Positions 46,789-58,553 are shown, counted from the first letter of the stretch. The stretch: DNA of 64,000 nt from Xenorhabdus anantnagensis (GCF_028598555.1 NZ_JAQRFN010000007.1:62001-126000); one strand, 5' to 3'. A program made the numbers and translations. Notes: generated by a model from the sequence alone, not told the origin.

Positions 46789-47125
46789 TCTCACAAAAAG
46801 TATTAATCTCACAAATAGCAGTCCTCCATCCCCATGAAATATAATGCGATTGGGAATTAAGTTCCCAGCCGCATTATATTCCTGTGAAATCCATTAGACA
46901 TATAACGATATGGATTTTTTTAATCTTCAAAACACCTACTTGATCACACTTTCACAACAATTTATTCTCATTCACCGAAAAGTACCAGCAAACCTTCTGA
47001 AAATCTCTTCAATAGAAACCATTTAGCCGCTTCAATCAAACAGTGAAAGAAACATAAAATTAACACCTAATCCTCATATGGATAACAAATCAAAATGAGG
47101 GGATTCTGCGGAGCATGAGGTTACT
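46789..47125. promoter_or_regulatory. Upstream region of hpaBC
   Basis: No gene seen. By analogy with E. coli W this gap should contain the HpaA- and CRP-dependent hpaBC promoter. I could not identify a defined operator by eye. The hpaB start has AGCATGAGGT upstream. Confidence 0.4.
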
Positions 47126-48688
47126 ATGAAACTAGAAGATTTGCGTGCTGATCATAAACGCCCATTTACCAGCAAAGAGTATCTGAGTTCACTACAAGAT
47201 GGCCGCGAAATTTACATCTACGGTGAACGAGTCAAAGATGTTACAACACATCCGGCTTTCCGCAATGCGGCTGCTTCAATTGGTCAGCTGTATGATTCCC
47301 TGCATGCCCCGGAAACTCATGATGTACTCTGTTGGGATACCGATACCGGAAATGGCGGCTACACCCACAAATTCTTCCGTTTCGCCACCAGCACTGATGA
47401 CCTCCGCCAACAGCGTGATGCCATCGCCGAATGGTCGCGCCAAAACTACGGCTGGATGGGGCGTTCACCCGATTATAAAGCTGCATTCTGCTGCTCACTG
47501 GGAGCTTATCCCGAATATTATGGACAATTCGCTGACAATGCCCGCATCTGGTATAAGCGCATTCAGGAAAGTTGCATCTATTTCAATCATGCGATTGTTA
47601 ATCCACCAATTGATCGCCACAAGCCCGCGGATCAGGTCAAAGATGTTTTTATCCAGATAGAAAAAGAGACGGATGCCGGAATTATTGTCAGTGGCGCCAA
47701 AGTTGTCGCAACCAATTCAGCCCTGACTCACTATAATTTTATCGGTTTTGGCTCTGCGCAGGTTATTGGTGACAACCCTGATTTTGCCCTTATGTTCGTT
47801 GCACCAATGGATGCCGATGGCGTGAAATTGATCTCTCGCGCTTCCTATGAATTGGTGGCGGGTGCTACCGGATCACCTTTTGATTACCCTCTTTCCAGTC
47901 GGTTTGATGAAAATGACGCTATTCTGGTGATGGATAAGGTATTAATTCCATGGGAAAATGTGTTAATTTATCGCGATTTTGATCGCGCCCGTCACTGGGC
48001 AGTACAAAGTGGATTTGCACGACTATTCCCTATGCAAGCCTGTACGCGCCTTGCCGTTAAGCTGGATTTCATCACGGGCCTACTGCAAAAAAGCCTTGAA
48101 TGCACTGGCGTGGTGGATTTTCGCGGCGTTCAGGCCGATCTGGGAGAAGTCGTCGCATGGCGCAATCTGTTCTGGTCACTGACAGATGCGATGTGGGCAG
48201 AATCCAAGCCGTGGGAAAACGGCGCTTATTTGCCCGATACCCAAGCGATTCAATCCTATCGCGTGATGGCTCCCATGGCTTATACCAAAATCAAGAATAT
48301 TATTGAAAGCAATGTCACCAGCGGCTTGATTTATTTGCCATCCAGTGTGCGTGATATGAATAACCCTGAAATCAATAAGTATCTTGAAAAGTATGTCCGT
48401 GGCTCTAATGGTATTGACCACGTAGAACGAATTAAGATTTTGAAATTAATGTGGGATGCCATTGGCAGTGAATTCGGCGGTCGCCATGAATTATACGAAA
48501 TCAATTATGCCGGCAGTCAGGACGAAATTCGCTTGCAATGTCTGCGTCATGCCCATGGCTCCGGCAATATGAAAAAAATGACGGAATTAGTGGATCGCTG
48601 CCTCTCTGACTATGATTTGGATGGCTGGACCAAACCCCACTTACACAATAACCGTGATATTAACCTGTTAGATAAGCTGCTGAAATAA
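47126..48688 (+). CDS. hpaB: 4-hydroxyphenylacetate 3-monooxygenase, oxygenase component
   Basis: 520 residues, the length of E. coli HpaB. FADH2-dependent hydroxylase that makes 3,4-dihydroxyphenylacetate. Typical segments: MGRSPDYKAAFCCSLGA, CIYFNHAIVNPPIDRHKP, GAKVVATNSALTHYNF, PFDYPLSSRFDENDAILV, LIYLPSSVRDMNNPE, SEFGGRHELYEINYAG. hpaC follows 21 bp downstream. Confidence 0.96.
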   Translation: MKLEDLRADHKRPFTSKEYLSSLQDGREIYIYGERVKDVTTHPAFRNAAASIGQLYDSLHAPETHDVLCWDTDTGNGGYTHKFFRFATSTDDLRQQRDAIAEWSRQNYGWMGRSPDYKAAFCCSLGAYPEYYGQFADNARIWYKRIQESCIYFNHAIVNPPIDRHKPADQVKDVFIQIEKETDAGIIVSGAKVVATNSALTHYNFIGFGSAQVIGDNPDFALMFVAPMDADGVKLISRASYELVAGATGSPFDYPLSSRFDENDAILVMDKVLIPWENVLIYRDFDRARHWAVQSGFARLFPMQACTRLAVKLDFITGLLQKSLECTGVVDFRGVQADLGEVVAWRNLFWSLTDAMWAESKPWENGAYLPDTQAIQSYRVMAPMAYTKIKNIIESNVTSGLIYLPSSVRDMNNPEINKYLEKYVRGSNGIDHVERIKILKLMWDAIGSEFGGRHELYEINYAGSQDEIRLQCLRHAHGSGNMKKMTELVDRCLSDYDLDGWTKPHLHNNRDINLLDKLLK

Positions 48689-48709
48689 ATCAGTAGCAGG
48701 AGGCCTATT

Positions 48710-49228
48710 ATGTCTATAGAAAATAAACATCGCCTGAGTTTCAGAGATGCGATGGCAAGCCTTTCCGCTGCGGTGAATATCATCACCACGGATGGCCCTG
48801 CGGGGCGCTGTGGTATAACTGCAACGGCGGTGTGTTCTGTGACAGATACGCCTCCGACTCTGATGATATGTATGAATCGCAATAGCGCCATGAATCCGGT
48901 ATTTCAGGAAAATGGTCACCTGTGTGTCAATATCCTGAATCATGAACAAGAATCGCTGGCTCGCCATTTCGCTGGCATGACTGATGTCAGTATGGAAGAG
49001 CGCTTCAATTGGGATATTTGGCACAACAGCTCACTGGGGCAACCTATGCTAAAAGGAACCCTTGCCAATCTGGAAGGCAGTATCGAGCAGATACAGGAAG
49101 TCGGTACTCACTATGTTTATTTAGTGGAAATAAAACAGATCATGGTCAGAGAAGAAGGCCATGGATTGATTTATTTTAAGCGTGATTTTCATTCAGTAAT
49201 GGATAAAAACATGACGGCCACTGTTTAA
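48710..49228 (+). CDS. hpaC: 4-hydroxyphenylacetate 3-monooxygenase, flavin reductase component
   Basis: 172 residues of the flavin-reductase-like family: FRDAMASLSAAVNIITTDGP, GITATAVCSVTDTPPTLMIC, CVNILNHEQESLARHFAG. It reduces FAD with NADH and hands FADH2 to HpaB. AGGAGG lies before the ATG. A weak hairpin (ATGAAGG/CCTTCAT, 49278-49305) after the stop may end the transcript. Confidence 0.95.
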   Translation: MSIENKHRLSFRDAMASLSAAVNIITTDGPAGRCGITATAVCSVTDTPPTLMICMNRNSAMNPVFQENGHLCVNILNHEQESLARHFAGMTDVSMEERFNWDIWHNSSLGQPMLKGTLANLEGSIEQIQEVGTHYVYLVEIKQIMVREEGHGLIYFKRDFHSVMDKNMTATV

Positions 49229-49826
49229 AATAACCTCATGTTTAAAACAGCAATATTCCCAACTTAGCCTCCAAATATGAAGGTTCTTTATCAAAAGGCC
49301 TTCATCTACTCATTCTTACCAATATCTTTCTTAATTAATATTTAAGAGATTTTTAACTGATTATCACCTAAAAGTTTTGATAAATCCCAATTTGAAAATC
49401 CTCCATATTATTTAAAAAGATGAAATCGACAGTTAAATACATAACAAAAAATTAATATATAGATATTAGTGATTTTATTTGGTGTTTACTTTCATTTCAT
49501 CTCTCATTTTTCAACACATAATAAATACAATAGGTTAAATGACAATCAAATCGATTCATTTACGAACACACAAGCCTCTGATTAATAATTTTTGATATTA
49601 ATTTAGTGAATATTCTGTCAAATCTGGTATTACTTTTTTCCGTTAGTGTGATCAACCATTGAGAAGATACTATACCAGTATATTAACCTACTTCGCTTCA
49701 CGATCACCCTGAATAAATAAACCAAATCACAACCCGTGCGATACATTAAGTTACAAACATGTTAACAACAGTATAATTATCTGGATGTATTGCCCATCGC
49801 AATGATAGTTAACAGAGGCATTCACT
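49229..49826. promoter_or_regulatory. Long upstream region of the peptide transporter
   Basis: About 600 bp, AT-rich, no supported gene. It should hold the dtpB promoter. OmpR-type control is known for tppB homologues in this bacterial group, but I see no site I would mark. Confidence 0.4.
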
Positions 49827-51293
49827 ATGAGTAAAACCGGTCCGGTCGGTTTATGGGATCAACCAAAACCCTTTTTTATGATCTTTTTTGTGGAACTATG
49901 GGAACGGTTTGGTTACTACGGAGTTCAAGGCATTCTTGCCGTTTATTTCGTTCACCAACTCGGTTTTTCAGAAGCACAAGCTTTTATCACCTTTGGTGCA
50001 TTTACTGCACTGGTTTATGGCCTGATTTCTATCGGTGGTTATGTTGGTGATCACTTACTAGGGACAAAACGCACCATTATTCTGGGTGTCATTGTAATGG
50101 CAATCGGCTATTTCATGATTGGCCTGTCTATCATGCACCCTGACCTGATTTTTTATGCATTGGGAACCGTCGCTGTTGGTAATGGCCTTTTCAAAGCCAA
50201 CCCCGCCAGCCTGCTGGCAAAATGTTACCAGCCACAAGACCCACGTTTAGATGGTGCATTTACGCTCTTCTATATGTCCATTAATCTTGGTTCTCTGGTT
50301 TCTCTTTCTCTTGCTCCCGTCATTGCCGAAAAATATGGTTATGCAGTTACCTATAATATCTGTGGTATTGGTCTGATTATCGCTCTGCTGGTTTATATCG
50401 CCTGCCGCCGTATGGTGCATGACATTGGTTCAGAACCCGATCATGCTCCGGTAAACTATGCAACTTTGTTTGCGGTTCTTATCGGCACAGTGATCACGAT
50501 TGGCATCTGTACCTGGTTGCTCCACAATATCAAAATTGCCAATATCGCCCTGATGGTGATTTCCGCTGTTGTCGTTTTCATTTTCTTCTGGCAGGCATTT
50601 AAACAAAATCGCATTGGCCGTAATAAAATGTTCGTGGCATTTATTTTGATGCTTCAGGCGGTCGTATTTTTCATCCTGTATAACCAAATGCCCACTTCCC
50701 TCAATTTCTTTGCCATCAATAACGTGCATCACCAAATTTTGGGTTTTGATGTCAACCCTATCAGTTTCCAAGCACTGAACCCATTCTGGATTATCGTTGT
50801 TAGTCCAATATTGGCGGTTGTTTATACTAAGTTGGGTGCCAAAGGCAAAGATTTCTCCATGCCAACAAAATTCACCTTCGGCATGTTCTTGTGCTCTCTG
50901 GGCTTCTTGACAGCCGCAGCTTCAGGTCTATTTGCCGATGAAAATGGCATAACTTCCCCGTGGTTTATTGTGCTGGTTTATCTGTTCCAAAGTGTCGGCG
51001 AATTGATGATTAGTGCTCTGGGACTGGCAATGGTGGCTGCATTTGTTCCTAGCTATCTGACTGGCTTTATTCTGGGTATGTGGTTCCTGTCACAAGCCGC
51101 TGCATCAGTATTGGGCAGTTATGTAGCTGCCTTTACCGCCGCACCAGATGGTGTGACTGATCCCCTGCAAACTCTGCCAATTTATACTAGCGTGTTCAGT
51201 AAAATCGGGATTGCTACTCTGGTTGTTGCCGTGATTATGGCCTTTATGGTGCCGTGGCTGAATCGTATTATGAAAGAGGAAGTGAAGGCGTAA
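49827..51293 (+). CDS. dtpB: Proton-dependent di/tripeptide transporter (POT family)
   Basis: 488 residues, about 14 hydrophobic segments. POT signatures: [20 protein letters not shown] (ExxER region), [55 protein letters not shown]. Closest in pattern to E. coli DtpB (YhiP) over its whole length; called tppB in Xenorhabdus. It imports di- and tripeptides with protons, useful in the protein-rich insect host. Single-gene unit. Confidence 0.9.
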   Translation: MSKTGPVGLWDQPKPFFMIFFVELWERFGYYGVQGILAVYFVHQLGFSEAQAFITFGAFTALVYGLISIGGYVGDHLLGTKRTIILGVIVMAIGYFMIGLSIMHPDLIFYALGTVAVGNGLFKANPASLLAKCYQPQDPRLDGAFTLFYMSINLGSLVSLSLAPVIAEKYGYAVTYNICGIGLIIALLVYIACRRMVHDIGSEPDHAPVNYATLFAVLIGTVITIGICTWLLHNIKIANIALMVISAVVVFIFFWQAFKQNRIGRNKMFVAFILMLQAVVFFILYNQMPTSLNFFAINNVHHQILGFDVNPISFQALNPFWIIVVSPILAVVYTKLGAKGKDFSMPTKFTFGMFLCSLGFLTAAASGLFADENGITSPWFIVLVYLFQSVGELMISALGLAMVAAFVPSYLTGFILGMWFLSQAAASVLGSYVAAFTAAPDGVTDPLQTLPIYTSVFSKIGIATLVVAVIMAFMVPWLNRIMKEEVKA

Positions 51294-51320
51294 TCTGCCT
51301 AATTCTGCTTTATTGAGCAA

Positions 51321-51360
51321 ATTTTCCGCTCGTTGATAATTCAAATAACGGGCGGAAATT
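51321..51360 (+). terminator. Hairpin after dtpB
   Basis: Arms ATTTTCCGCTCGTT (51321-51334) and AACGGGCGGAAATT (51347-51360), starting 28 bp past the stop, followed by a T/C-rich stretch. Confidence 0.6.
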
Positions 51361-51492
51361 CTGTCTCTTCAAATCTAATGCTACCTTACCTGCACTGTCA
51401 GGTCCCTATCAGGCTGTTTATCCTATGGCGGTGATAACAATAGGTTAACTCGTGGCTGTAAATTCCCCAATCTGAGTTAGAGCTTAAATCAA

Positions 51493-51517
51493 ATTGCACT
51501 CCGTTATGGAGTGCAAT
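51493..51517 (-). terminator. Terminator of the tktA-epd-pgk-fbaA region
   Basis: Perfect arms ATTGCACTCC/GGAGTGCAAT, 42 bp past the fbaA stop. On the minus strand it is followed by TTGATTT. Confidence 0.65.
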
Positions 51518-51558
51518 GTGAAAATTGACTATCTATGCAATGCAATGAATTATCTCAA

Positions 51559-52635
51559 TTACAGCACGTCAATCGCATTTAGTTCTTTAAAAGCCTGTTC
51601 CAGACGAACGATCATGGCAGTTTGACCGGCACGCAACCATACACGCGGATCGTAGAATTTCTTGTTAGGCTTGTCCGCGCCTTCTGGGTTACCCAACTGG
51701 CCTTGCAGGTAGCCTTCGTTCTTTTTGTAATAGTTCAGAATACCTTCCCAAGTTGCCCACTGGGTGTCGGTATCGATATTCATTTTCACTACACCGTAGC
51801 TAACCGCTTCCTGAATCTCTTCTGCGGTAGAGCCGGAGCCACCGTGGAAGACGAAATCCAAGCTGTTGTGTGGCAGGTTGAATTTCTCAGAAATGTAGTC
51901 CTGTGAGTTGCGCAGGATTTTTGGCGTCAGTTTAACATTGCCTGGTTTATAAACACCGTGAACGTTGCCAAAAGAAGCCGCGATAGTAAAACGGGGGCTG
52001 ATAGCGTTCAGTTTCTCATACGCGTAAGCCACGTCTTCTGGCTGAGTATACAGGGAAGAGCTGTCCAGATGAGTGTTATCAACGCCATCTTCTTCACCAC
52101 CGGTACAACCCAGTTCAATTTCCAGCGTCATGTCGATTTTCGCCATGCGTGCCAGATATTGGCCGCAAATCTCGATGTTTTCTTCCAGAGATTCTTCAGA
52201 CAGATCAATCATGTGAGAAGAGAACAGTGGCTTGCCAGTTTGTGCGTAGTGTTTTTCACCCGCATCCAACAGACCGTCGATCCATGGCAGCAACTTACGT
52301 GCACAATGGTCGGTATGCAGGATAACAGGAACACCATAATGTTCTGCCATCTGGTGAACATGGTGAGCGCCAGAAATGGAACCGATAATCGCGGCTTGCT
52401 GACCTTCGGCTTTCAGACCTTTACCAGCAACGAAAGACGCACCGCCGTTAGAAAACTGGATAATGACCGGAGCACGTACTTTTGCCGCCGTTTCCAACAC
52501 TGCGTTGATAGAATCAGTACCGACACAGTTAACCGCTGGTAACGCGAAGTTGTTTTCTTTAGCGACGGCAAAGACTTTTTGAACATCATCACCAGTGATG
52601 ACACCCGGTTTTACGAAATCAAAAATTTTAGACAT
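51559..52635 (-). CDS. fbaA: Fructose-bisphosphate aldolase, class II
   Basis: 358 residues. Zinc-dependent glycolytic aldolase: VPVILHTDHCARKLLPWIDG (metal histidine), EIELGCTGGEEDGVDNT, NLPHNSLDFVFHGGSGS, VVKMNIDTDTQWA. Last gene of the classical enteric epd-pgk-fbaA cluster, 57 bp after pgk on the minus strand. Confidence 0.97.
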   Translation of the reverse strand: MSKIFDFVKPGVITGDDVQKVFAVAKENNFALPAVNCVGTDSINAVLETAAKVRAPVIIQFSNGGASFVAGKGLKAEGQQAAIIGSISGAHHVHQMAEHYGVPVILHTDHCARKLLPWIDGLLDAGEKHYAQTGKPLFSSHMIDLSEESLEENIEICGQYLARMAKIDMTLEIELGCTGGEEDGVDNTHLDSSSLYTQPEDVAYAYEKLNAISPRFTIAASFGNVHGVYKPGNVKLTPKILRNSQDYISEKFNLPHNSLDFVFHGGSGSTAEEIQEAVSYGVVKMNIDTDTQWATWEGILNYYKKNEGYLQGQLGNPEGADKPNKKFYDPRVWLRAGQTAMIVRLEQAFKELNAIDVL

Positions 52636-52692
52636 GTTACGTGGTCCTGTATTGACATTGAACAGGCAGTCAATGCTGCCTGCTATTACAAC

Positions 52693-53859
52693 TTAGTTAC
52701 TTTTAGCACGTTCTTCCAGCATCACAACGGCTGGCAGTTTTTTGCCTTCAACGAACTCAAGGAAAGCACCACCACCAGTAGAGATGTAAGAGATCTTGTC
52801 AGCAATTCCGAACAGATCGATTGCTGCTAAGGTATCACCGCCACCTGCGATTGAGAAAGCATCGCTTTCAGCAATTGCACGGGCAATAATTTCGGTTCCT
52901 TTACGGAAGTTAGGGAATTCAAAAACACCTACCGGGCCATTCCACAGAATGGTCTTGGCACTTTTCAGAATTTCAGCCAGACGTTCGGCAGAATCATCTC
53001 CCAAGTCAAGGATCTGTTCTTCGTCTTTAATTTCGCTGGTGGATTTCAGCGTTGCTTCCGCAGTTTCAGAGAACTCTGTCGCAACACGAACATCGGTAGG
53101 AACTGGGATATCACAGCTTTCCAGCAGTTTTTTCGCTTCTGGAATCAAATCATCTTCATACAGTGAACGGCCAACATTGTGCCCTTCAGCGGCAACGAAT
53201 GTATTGGCAATCCCACCACCCACGATCAGTTGATCGGCAATTTTGGACAGTGAATCAAGAACAGTCAGTTTGGTTGAAACTTTAGAACCACCCACAATCG
53301 CCACCATTGGGCGGGCTGGGTTATGCAGCGCTTTACCCAAAGCATCCAGTTCACCAAACAGCAGCGGACCTGCACAGGCAACTGGGGCAAACTTAGCAAC
53401 GCCGTGAGTTGACGCTTGTGCACGGTGTGCAGTACCAAAAGCATCCATTACATACACATCACACAGTGCTGCATACTGCTTTGATAACGTTTCATCGTCT
53501 TTTTTCTCACCTTTGTTGAAGCGAACGTTTTCCAGAACAACTAATTCGCCTTCCAACACTTCAATACCATCCAGATAGTTTTTTTCCAGACGAACAGGAG
53601 AAGAAAGTGCTTCTTTCAGATAATCAACGACAGGTTGCAGTGAGAACTCTTCGTTGTATTCTCCCTCGGTCGGGCGCCCCAGGTGAGAAGTAACCATGAC
53701 CTTGGCTCCCTGACTCAACGCAGCCTCAATCGTCGGCAAGGACGCACGGATACGTGCATCAGAAGTCACTTTGCCATCTTTTACAGGCACATTCAGATCA
53801 GCGCGGATCAATACACGTTTGCCCGCCAGATCTAAATCAGTCATCTTAATTACAGACAT
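52693..53859 (-). CDS. pgk: Phosphoglycerate kinase
   Basis: 388 residues from [33 protein letters not shown] before this ATG (53859) decides the start over one at 53874. [67 protein letters not shown] and the C-terminal [14 protein letters not shown] are all present. Makes ATP from 1,3-bisphosphoglycerate. Confidence 0.97.
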   Translation of the reverse strand: MSVIKMTDLDLAGKRVLIRADLNVPVKDGKVTSDARIRASLPTIEAALSQGAKVMVTSHLGRPTEGEYNEEFSLQPVVDYLKEALSSPVRLEKNYLDGIEVLEGELVVLENVRFNKGEKKDDETLSKQYAALCDVYVMDAFGTAHRAQASTHGVAKFAPVACAGPLLFGELDALGKALHNPARPMVAIVGGSKVSTKLTVLDSLSKIADQLIVGGGIANTFVAAEGHNVGRSLYEDDLIPEAKKLLESCDIPVPTDVRVATEFSETAEATLKSTSEIKDEEQILDLGDDSAERLAEILKSAKTILWNGPVGVFEFPNFRKGTEIIARAIAESDAFSIAGGGDTLAAIDLFGIADKISYISTGGGAFLEFVEGKKLPAVVMLEERAKSN

Positions 53860-53933
53860 GGTGAATCCTCTCATTGATTCTTTATAAAATTACTCAATCT
53901 TCTGCTATGTGTCGTGTGTGACATAACAAATGA

Positions 53934-54953
53934 TTATTTGAAACCCGTTGCGGCCATTGCCAGCGTTGTATCAATCATGCGATTGGCAAAGCCCCACTCA
54001 TTGTCACACCACACAAGGGTTTTAATCAGGTGCTTCCCGCTAACCCTCGTTTGTGTGCCATCCACAATGGCACTGTGGGGATCGTGGTTAAAATCCGTTG
54101 AAACCAACGGCAAATCAGTATAATCCACTATACCACGAAACTCTCTGGCCGCTGATTTTTGCAGGAGTTGGTTAACATCTTCAACATTCACTGCCGCACG
54201 GACTGTCACGCTCAAGTCAATGGCTGTCACGTTGATAGTCGGCACTCGAACCGAAATTGCCTCAAACCGATCGCTGAATTTAGGGAAAACACGTGAGATC
54301 CCCGCAGCCAGTTTTGTATCAACAGGAATGATGGATTGACTAGCCGCCCGGGTTCGACGTAAATCACGGTGATAAGCATCAATCACGGGTTGATCATTCA
54401 TGGATGCGTGGATGGTTGTCACCGTACCTGATTCAATATTGAACTCATCATCCAACACCTTGATAATTGGAATGATGCAATTTGTTGTACAGGATGCATT
54501 GGAAACAATGCGATCTTCTGCAACCAATGAATGGTGGTTGACACCGTACACCACGGTTGCATCCAGATTATTTCCTCCCGGATGTGAAAACAGGACTTTT
54601 TTGGCTCCGCTGGCAATATGAGATTCTCCGTCTGCCCGCTCACCATACTTGCCCGTACAATCAAGGACGATATCAATGCCCAGCTCTTTCCACGGCAGAT
54701 CCGAGATATCCTGTTGATGAAACAGCCGGATACTGTCATCCCCTATCTGCAATAAATCATTATTCAGGCGTACATCCCATACAAAACGCCCATGACTAGA
54801 GTCGTATTTCAATAAGTGGGCAATGCCTTCTGCATCCGCCAACTCATTGATAGCAATTATCGAAATTTCAGCCCGACGCCCGGATTCGTAAAGAGCACGT
54901 AAGACGCTGCGCCCTATTCTTCCGAAACCGTTAATAGCTATCTTGATAGTCAT
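53934..54953 (-). CDS. epd: D-erythrose-4-phosphate dehydrogenase
   Basis: 339 residues of the GAPDH family: [17 protein letters not shown], catalytic Cys in [32 protein letters not shown], and [12 protein letters not shown]. Epd rather than GapA by position before pgk and by sequence pattern. It oxidises erythrose-4-phosphate to erythronate-4-phosphate in de novo pyridoxal phosphate synthesis. Confidence 0.93.
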   Translation of the reverse strand: MTIKIAINGFGRIGRSVLRALYESGRRAEISIIAINELADAEGIAHLLKYDSSHGRFVWDVRLNNDLLQIGDDSIRLFHQQDISDLPWKELGIDIVLDCTGKYGERADGESHIASGAKKVLFSHPGGNNLDATVVYGVNHHSLVAEDRIVSNASCTTNCIIPIIKVLDDEFNIESGTVTTIHASMNDQPVIDAYHRDLRRTRAASQSIIPVDTKLAAGISRVFPKFSDRFEAISVRVPTINVTAIDLSVTVRAAVNVEDVNQLLQKSAAREFRGIVDYTDLPLVSTDFNHDPHSAIVDGTQTRVSGKHLIKTLVWCDNEWGFANRMIDTTLAMAATGFK

Positions 54954-55194
54954 GTTACTCCCTGAATTTATCTGTAGCCACGCGATCGCTTAGAATAACT
55001 GAGCAATGTCTGCTTGTACGGATAATTCATCACAAAATTAATCAGATTGTGACAGGCAAGACATTTTATTGATCTAATTTACATACCAAATTTACACACC
55101 GAACTGAAACGGTTCAGCCATTATAAAAGCAGATTACGAGAAAAAAAGCGTGATGGCAAGCGCCATTGGTTGCGTTACAGAGGAATAATTGGAC
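54954..55194. other. Gap between tktA terminator and epd
   Basis: No gene seen. Contains the likely epd promoter (minus strand). Confidence 0.4.
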
Positions 55195-55236
55195 AAAAAA
55201 AGAGCGCATTCGCTCTAACATTGATGCGAATGCGCT
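55195..55236 (-). terminator. Strong Rho-independent terminator of tktA
   Basis: Arms AGCGCATTCGC (55203-55213) and GCGAATGCGCT (55226-55236) are perfect, followed on the minus strand by seven T residues (55201-55195). It starts 20 bp past the tktA stop and separates tktA from epd. Confidence 0.85.
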
Positions 55237-55255
55237 TATACGGACTATTTGCAGA

Positions 55256-57250
55256 TTATTTCAGCAAAGCGGATGCCTTGGCTACCACATTTTCAACAGT
55301 GAAACCAAATTCTTTGAACAGAGCATCAGCAGGCGCAGATTCACCGAAAGTCGTCATACCAACGATAGCACCATTGATGCCAACGTATTTGAACCAGTAA
55401 TCAGAAATACCTGCTTCGATAGCAACACGGGCAGAAACTGCCGCTGGCAGTACCGCTTCACGGTATGCAGCATCCTGCTTATCGAAAGCATCAGTAGATG
55501 GCATGGAAACCACGCGAACCTGACGGCCTTCAGCACTCAGTTGTTCAGCCGCTTTCACAGCCAGTTCCATTTCAGAACCCGTTGCAATCAGAATCAATTC
55601 AGGCTGACCGGCACAATCTTTCAGGATGTAAGCACCTTTCTCGATATTCGCCAATTGCTCAGCAGTACGCTCTTGCTGTGCCAGATTTTGACGGGAGAAG
55701 ATCAATGAAGTTGGGCCATCTTTGCGCTCAATTGCATATTTCCACGCAACCGCAGATTCAACTTGGTCACATGGACGCCATGTACTCATGTTTGGAGTTA
55801 CACGCAGGCTGGCAATCTGCTCGACTGGCTGATGGGTTGGGCCATCTTCACCCAGACCGATGGAGTCGTGGGTATAAACGAAAATGCTACGCACTTTCAT
55901 CAGTGCTGCCATACGTACAGCGTTGCGGGCATATTCCACGAACATCAGGAATGTTGCGCCATAAGGCACAAAACCACCATGCAGTGCGATACCGTTCATA
56001 ATGGCAGACATACCGAATTCACGCACACCATAGTGAATGTAGTTACCATCCTGAACTTCGTTCAATGGCTTGGAGCCTGACCATATGGTCAGGTTACTTG
56101 GTGCTAAGTCAGCAGAGCCACCCATGAATTCTGGCAGAACTTTACCGAATGCTTCCAGTGCGTTTTGTGATGCCTTACGGCTGGCAATGGAGGCTGGATT
56201 CTGTTGCAGGTTTTCAATAAATGCCTTGGATTCTGCTTCCCAGTTCGCTGGCAGTTCACCACTGGTACGGCGGGTGAATTCAGCAGCCAGTTCTGGATGA
56301 GCATTGGCATATGCAGCAAATTTCTCTTCCCAAGCGATTTCTTTGGTTTTGCCTGCTTCCTGAGCGTTCCAGCCAGCATAAATGTCCTGAGGAACTTCAA
56401 ACGCAGGATGTTCCCAGCCCAGAGCCTGACGAGTTGCTTCAATTTCAGCATCACCCAGCGGAGCACCGTGACATTCTTCTTTACCTGCTTTGTTTGGTGA
56501 ACCAAAGCCGATGATGGTTTTACACATCAACAGGGATGGTTTGCCTGTCTCTTTACGTGCTGCTTCAATGGCTGCCGCAATAGCATCAGAGTCATGACCA
56601 TCTACGCTACGGATAACATGCCAGCCATAGGCTTCAAAGCGCGCTGCGGTATCATCAGTGAACCAACCTTCTACTTCACCATCAATAGAAATACCGTTGT
56701 CATCATAGAATGCGATCAATTTGCCCAGTTTCAGTGTGCCCGCCAAAGAGCAAACTTCATGGGAGATCCCTTCCATCATACAGCCGTCACCCATGAACAC
56801 ATAAGTGTAGTGATCGACGATATCATGGCTTGGACGGTTGAATTGCGCTGCCAGTGTACGTTCGGCAATCGCAAAACCTACTGCGTTGGCGATACCCTGC
56901 CCCAATGGGCCGGTAGTGGTTTCTACGCCGGGGGTATAGCCATACTCTGGATGGCCTGGAGTTTTAGAGTGCAATTGACGGAAATTTTTCAAATCATCAA
57001 TAGAAACATCATAACCCGTCAGATGCAGCAAGCTGTAAATCAGCATAGAGCCGTGACCATTGGATAACACGAAACGGTCACGATCAGCCCAGTTAGGGTT
57101 AGAAGGATTATGGTTCAGATATTCGCGCCACAGCACTTCGGCAATGTCAGCCATTCCCATTGGTGCACCAGGATGCCCTGATTTTGCTTTCTGCACAGCG
57201 TCCATGCTCAAGAAGCGGATAGCATTAGCAAGGGTTTTACGAGTGGTCAT
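55256..57250 (-). CDS. tktA: Transketolase
   Basis: 664 residues. Thiamine-diphosphate enzyme of the pentose phosphate pathway: [35 protein letters not shown], the ThDP motif GDGCMMEG...[63 protein letters not shown] precedes the ATG. Gene order with epd-pgk-fbaA as in other enterics. Confidence 0.97.
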   Translation of the reverse strand: MTTRKTLANAIRFLSMDAVQKAKSGHPGAPMGMADIAEVLWREYLNHNPSNPNWADRDRFVLSNGHGSMLIYSLLHLTGYDVSIDDLKNFRQLHSKTPGHPEYGYTPGVETTTGPLGQGIANAVGFAIAERTLAAQFNRPSHDIVDHYTYVFMGDGCMMEGISHEVCSLAGTLKLGKLIAFYDDNGISIDGEVEGWFTDDTAARFEAYGWHVIRSVDGHDSDAIAAAIEAARKETGKPSLLMCKTIIGFGSPNKAGKEECHGAPLGDAEIEATRQALGWEHPAFEVPQDIYAGWNAQEAGKTKEIAWEEKFAAYANAHPELAAEFTRRTSGELPANWEAESKAFIENLQQNPASIASRKASQNALEAFGKVLPEFMGGSADLAPSNLTIWSGSKPLNEVQDGNYIHYGVREFGMSAIMNGIALHGGFVPYGATFLMFVEYARNAVRMAALMKVRSIFVYTHDSIGLGEDGPTHQPVEQIASLRVTPNMSTWRPCDQVESAVAWKYAIERKDGPTSLIFSRQNLAQQERTAEQLANIEKGAYILKDCAGQPELILIATGSEMELAVKAAEQLSAEGRQVRVVSMPSTDAFDKQDAAYREAVLPAAVSARVAIEAGISDYWFKYVGINGAIVGMTTFGESAPADALFKEFGFTVENVVAKASALLK

Positions 57251-57731
57251 TCTTTACTCCAAGTCGGATAAAAGCGTTAGTGAACTAAGAACTAATTTTC
57301 GCAGCGCGGCATATAAACCGCAATCATTAATACCGGATAAGGAGAACTATATTAATTTTCCTTTGGTAACAATTCTTTGATTTACTCCGTTGTTTCTATG
57401 CATTTTCAGGCCAATGCGTGCAACTGAAGGCGAGTTTGCGCAAATGGGGAATTGTTTCACACCGTGATTTGCGCAATAAGAAAGTGTTGTATTAGACACG
57501 ATACTCAACAAGTTAATCAAGACCAAAAGAGTGAGTTTTTCTGCCAAGCTAGGATCATGATTATAAAAGTGATAATACTCTCTGACTCGAAACATTTACT
57601 GGTTCAGAGAATGGTATATTTCATAATTTTCCTACTCATCATTTCACCATTCCCTCCCATTATTGCCATATACATCGCAAAAACCTTACTGTATGGTATT
57701 CAATCACCTCTTATTCAAAAATCAATAATAA
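57251..57731. promoter_or_regulatory. Divergent promoter region tktA / GNAT gene
   Basis: 480 bp without a convincing gene. Two overlapping opposite-strand frames (57347-57595 and 57452-57757) have no ribosome sites or recognisable content. Confidence 0.4.
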
Positions 57732-58277
57732 ATGACAAAATCCAACCCTACATCTGATTCAATATCAGCACCAACCATCATGCAATTAGCTTCTATCAAT
57801 ACAAAACGTGATGGGCTGATTCACTTACTTCAAAATTGCGTCAAAAGTGATGCCTCCGTCGGATTTATTGCGCCATTGGAAGAAAACGAAGCGGAGCAAT
57901 ATTGGCAAGATGTCGAAGCCGATCTTGCATCCGGTCATCGATTGTTGTTGGTCGCTCAGGAAGGTGAGAACATCACAGGTTCAGTGCAACTTTCCCTCTG
58001 CAAGAAAAAGAACGGCCTACACCGCGCAGATATAGAAAAATTGATGGTACACACTGCTTATCGCCAGCGAGGCATCGGTCAAATACTGATGGATGAATTA
58101 GAATTTTCGGCAAAACAGCATCAGCGCAATTTGCTGGTTTTGGATACACGCTCCAATGATCCGGCTTCAGCGCTATATCGAAAATGTGGTTTTATTGAAG
58201 TCGGACAAATTCCAAACTTTGCCATTAATTCCAATGGAGAATTTGCAGGAACTACGTATTTCTATAAGTTGATTTGA
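57732..58277 (+). CDS. GNAT-family N-acetyltransferase
   Basis: 181 residues. Acetyl-CoA binding motif A VHTAYRQRGIGQILMDELE (Arg-Gln-Arg-Gly-Ile-Gly loop) and motif B LYRKCGFIEVGQIPNFA. Substrate unknown; the LDTRSNDPASALYRKCGFIE pattern is common in small-molecule and antibiotic-type acetyltransferases. No strong Shine-Dalgarno at 57732; an ATG at 57780 is an alternative start. Single gene, convergent with the tRNA-Asp gene. Confidence 0.8.
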   Translation: MTKSNPTSDSISAPTIMQLASINTKRDGLIHLLQNCVKSDASVGFIAPLEENEAEQYWQDVEADLASGHRLLLVAQEGENITGSVQLSLCKKKNGLHRADIEKLMVHTAYRQRGIGQILMDELEFSAKQHQRNLLVLDTRSNDPASALYRKCGFIEVGQIPNFAINSNGEFAGTTYFYKLI

Positions 58278-58290
58278 GATTTTCCGCAAA

Positions 58291-58331
58291 TGCAAAAAAA
58301 GAAAAAGCCCCGAGTCAAAAACTCAGGGCTT
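58291..58331 (-). terminator. Terminator of tRNA-Asp
   Basis: Hairpin arms AAGCCCCGAGT (58305-58315) and ACTCAGGGCTT (58321-58331), with one wobble pair, followed on the minus strand by CTTTTTCTTTTTTT. Classic intrinsic terminator 8 bp past the tRNA. Confidence 0.85.
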
Positions 58332-58339
58332 ATAAATTC

Positions 58340-58416
58340 TGGCGGTGCGGACGGGACTCGAACCCGCGACCCCCGGCGTGACAGGCCGGTATTCTAACCA
58401 ACTGAACTACCGCACC
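58340..58416 (-). tRNA. tRNA-Asp (GTC)
   Basis: 77 nt including encoded CCA. Acceptor GGTGCGG pairs with CCGCACC, D-arm GTTCAGTTGGTTAGAAT, anticodon loop CTGTCAC (anticodon GTC), T-arm GCGGGTTCGAGTCCCGT. Close to E. coli tRNA-Asp. It lies next to dnaQ, where enterics also carry a tRNA-Asp gene. Confidence 0.96.
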
Positions 58417-58553
58417 GCATGGCGTTCTGGTTAAGAACGGGGTGGATAATACGGGCTATAGCAAAATCAGTCAATCGCTTTTTATAACGAAAAGTTTCGT
58501 TTGCACAGTTTTTCACCTTAACCAAGCATTTACCCCTCTTTTCTCCTGTTTTA

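Noticed and set aside
57452-57757. 101-residue frame upstream of the GNAT gene
   Set aside because: No ribosome site, AT-biased hydrophobic composition, overlaps an opposite-strand frame of equal quality and the start of the GNAT gene.
58340-58416. tRNA-Asp as a phage or island attachment site
   Set aside because: Neighbouring genes on both sides are core genes, no integrase, and no repeat of the tRNA 3' end was noticed nearby.
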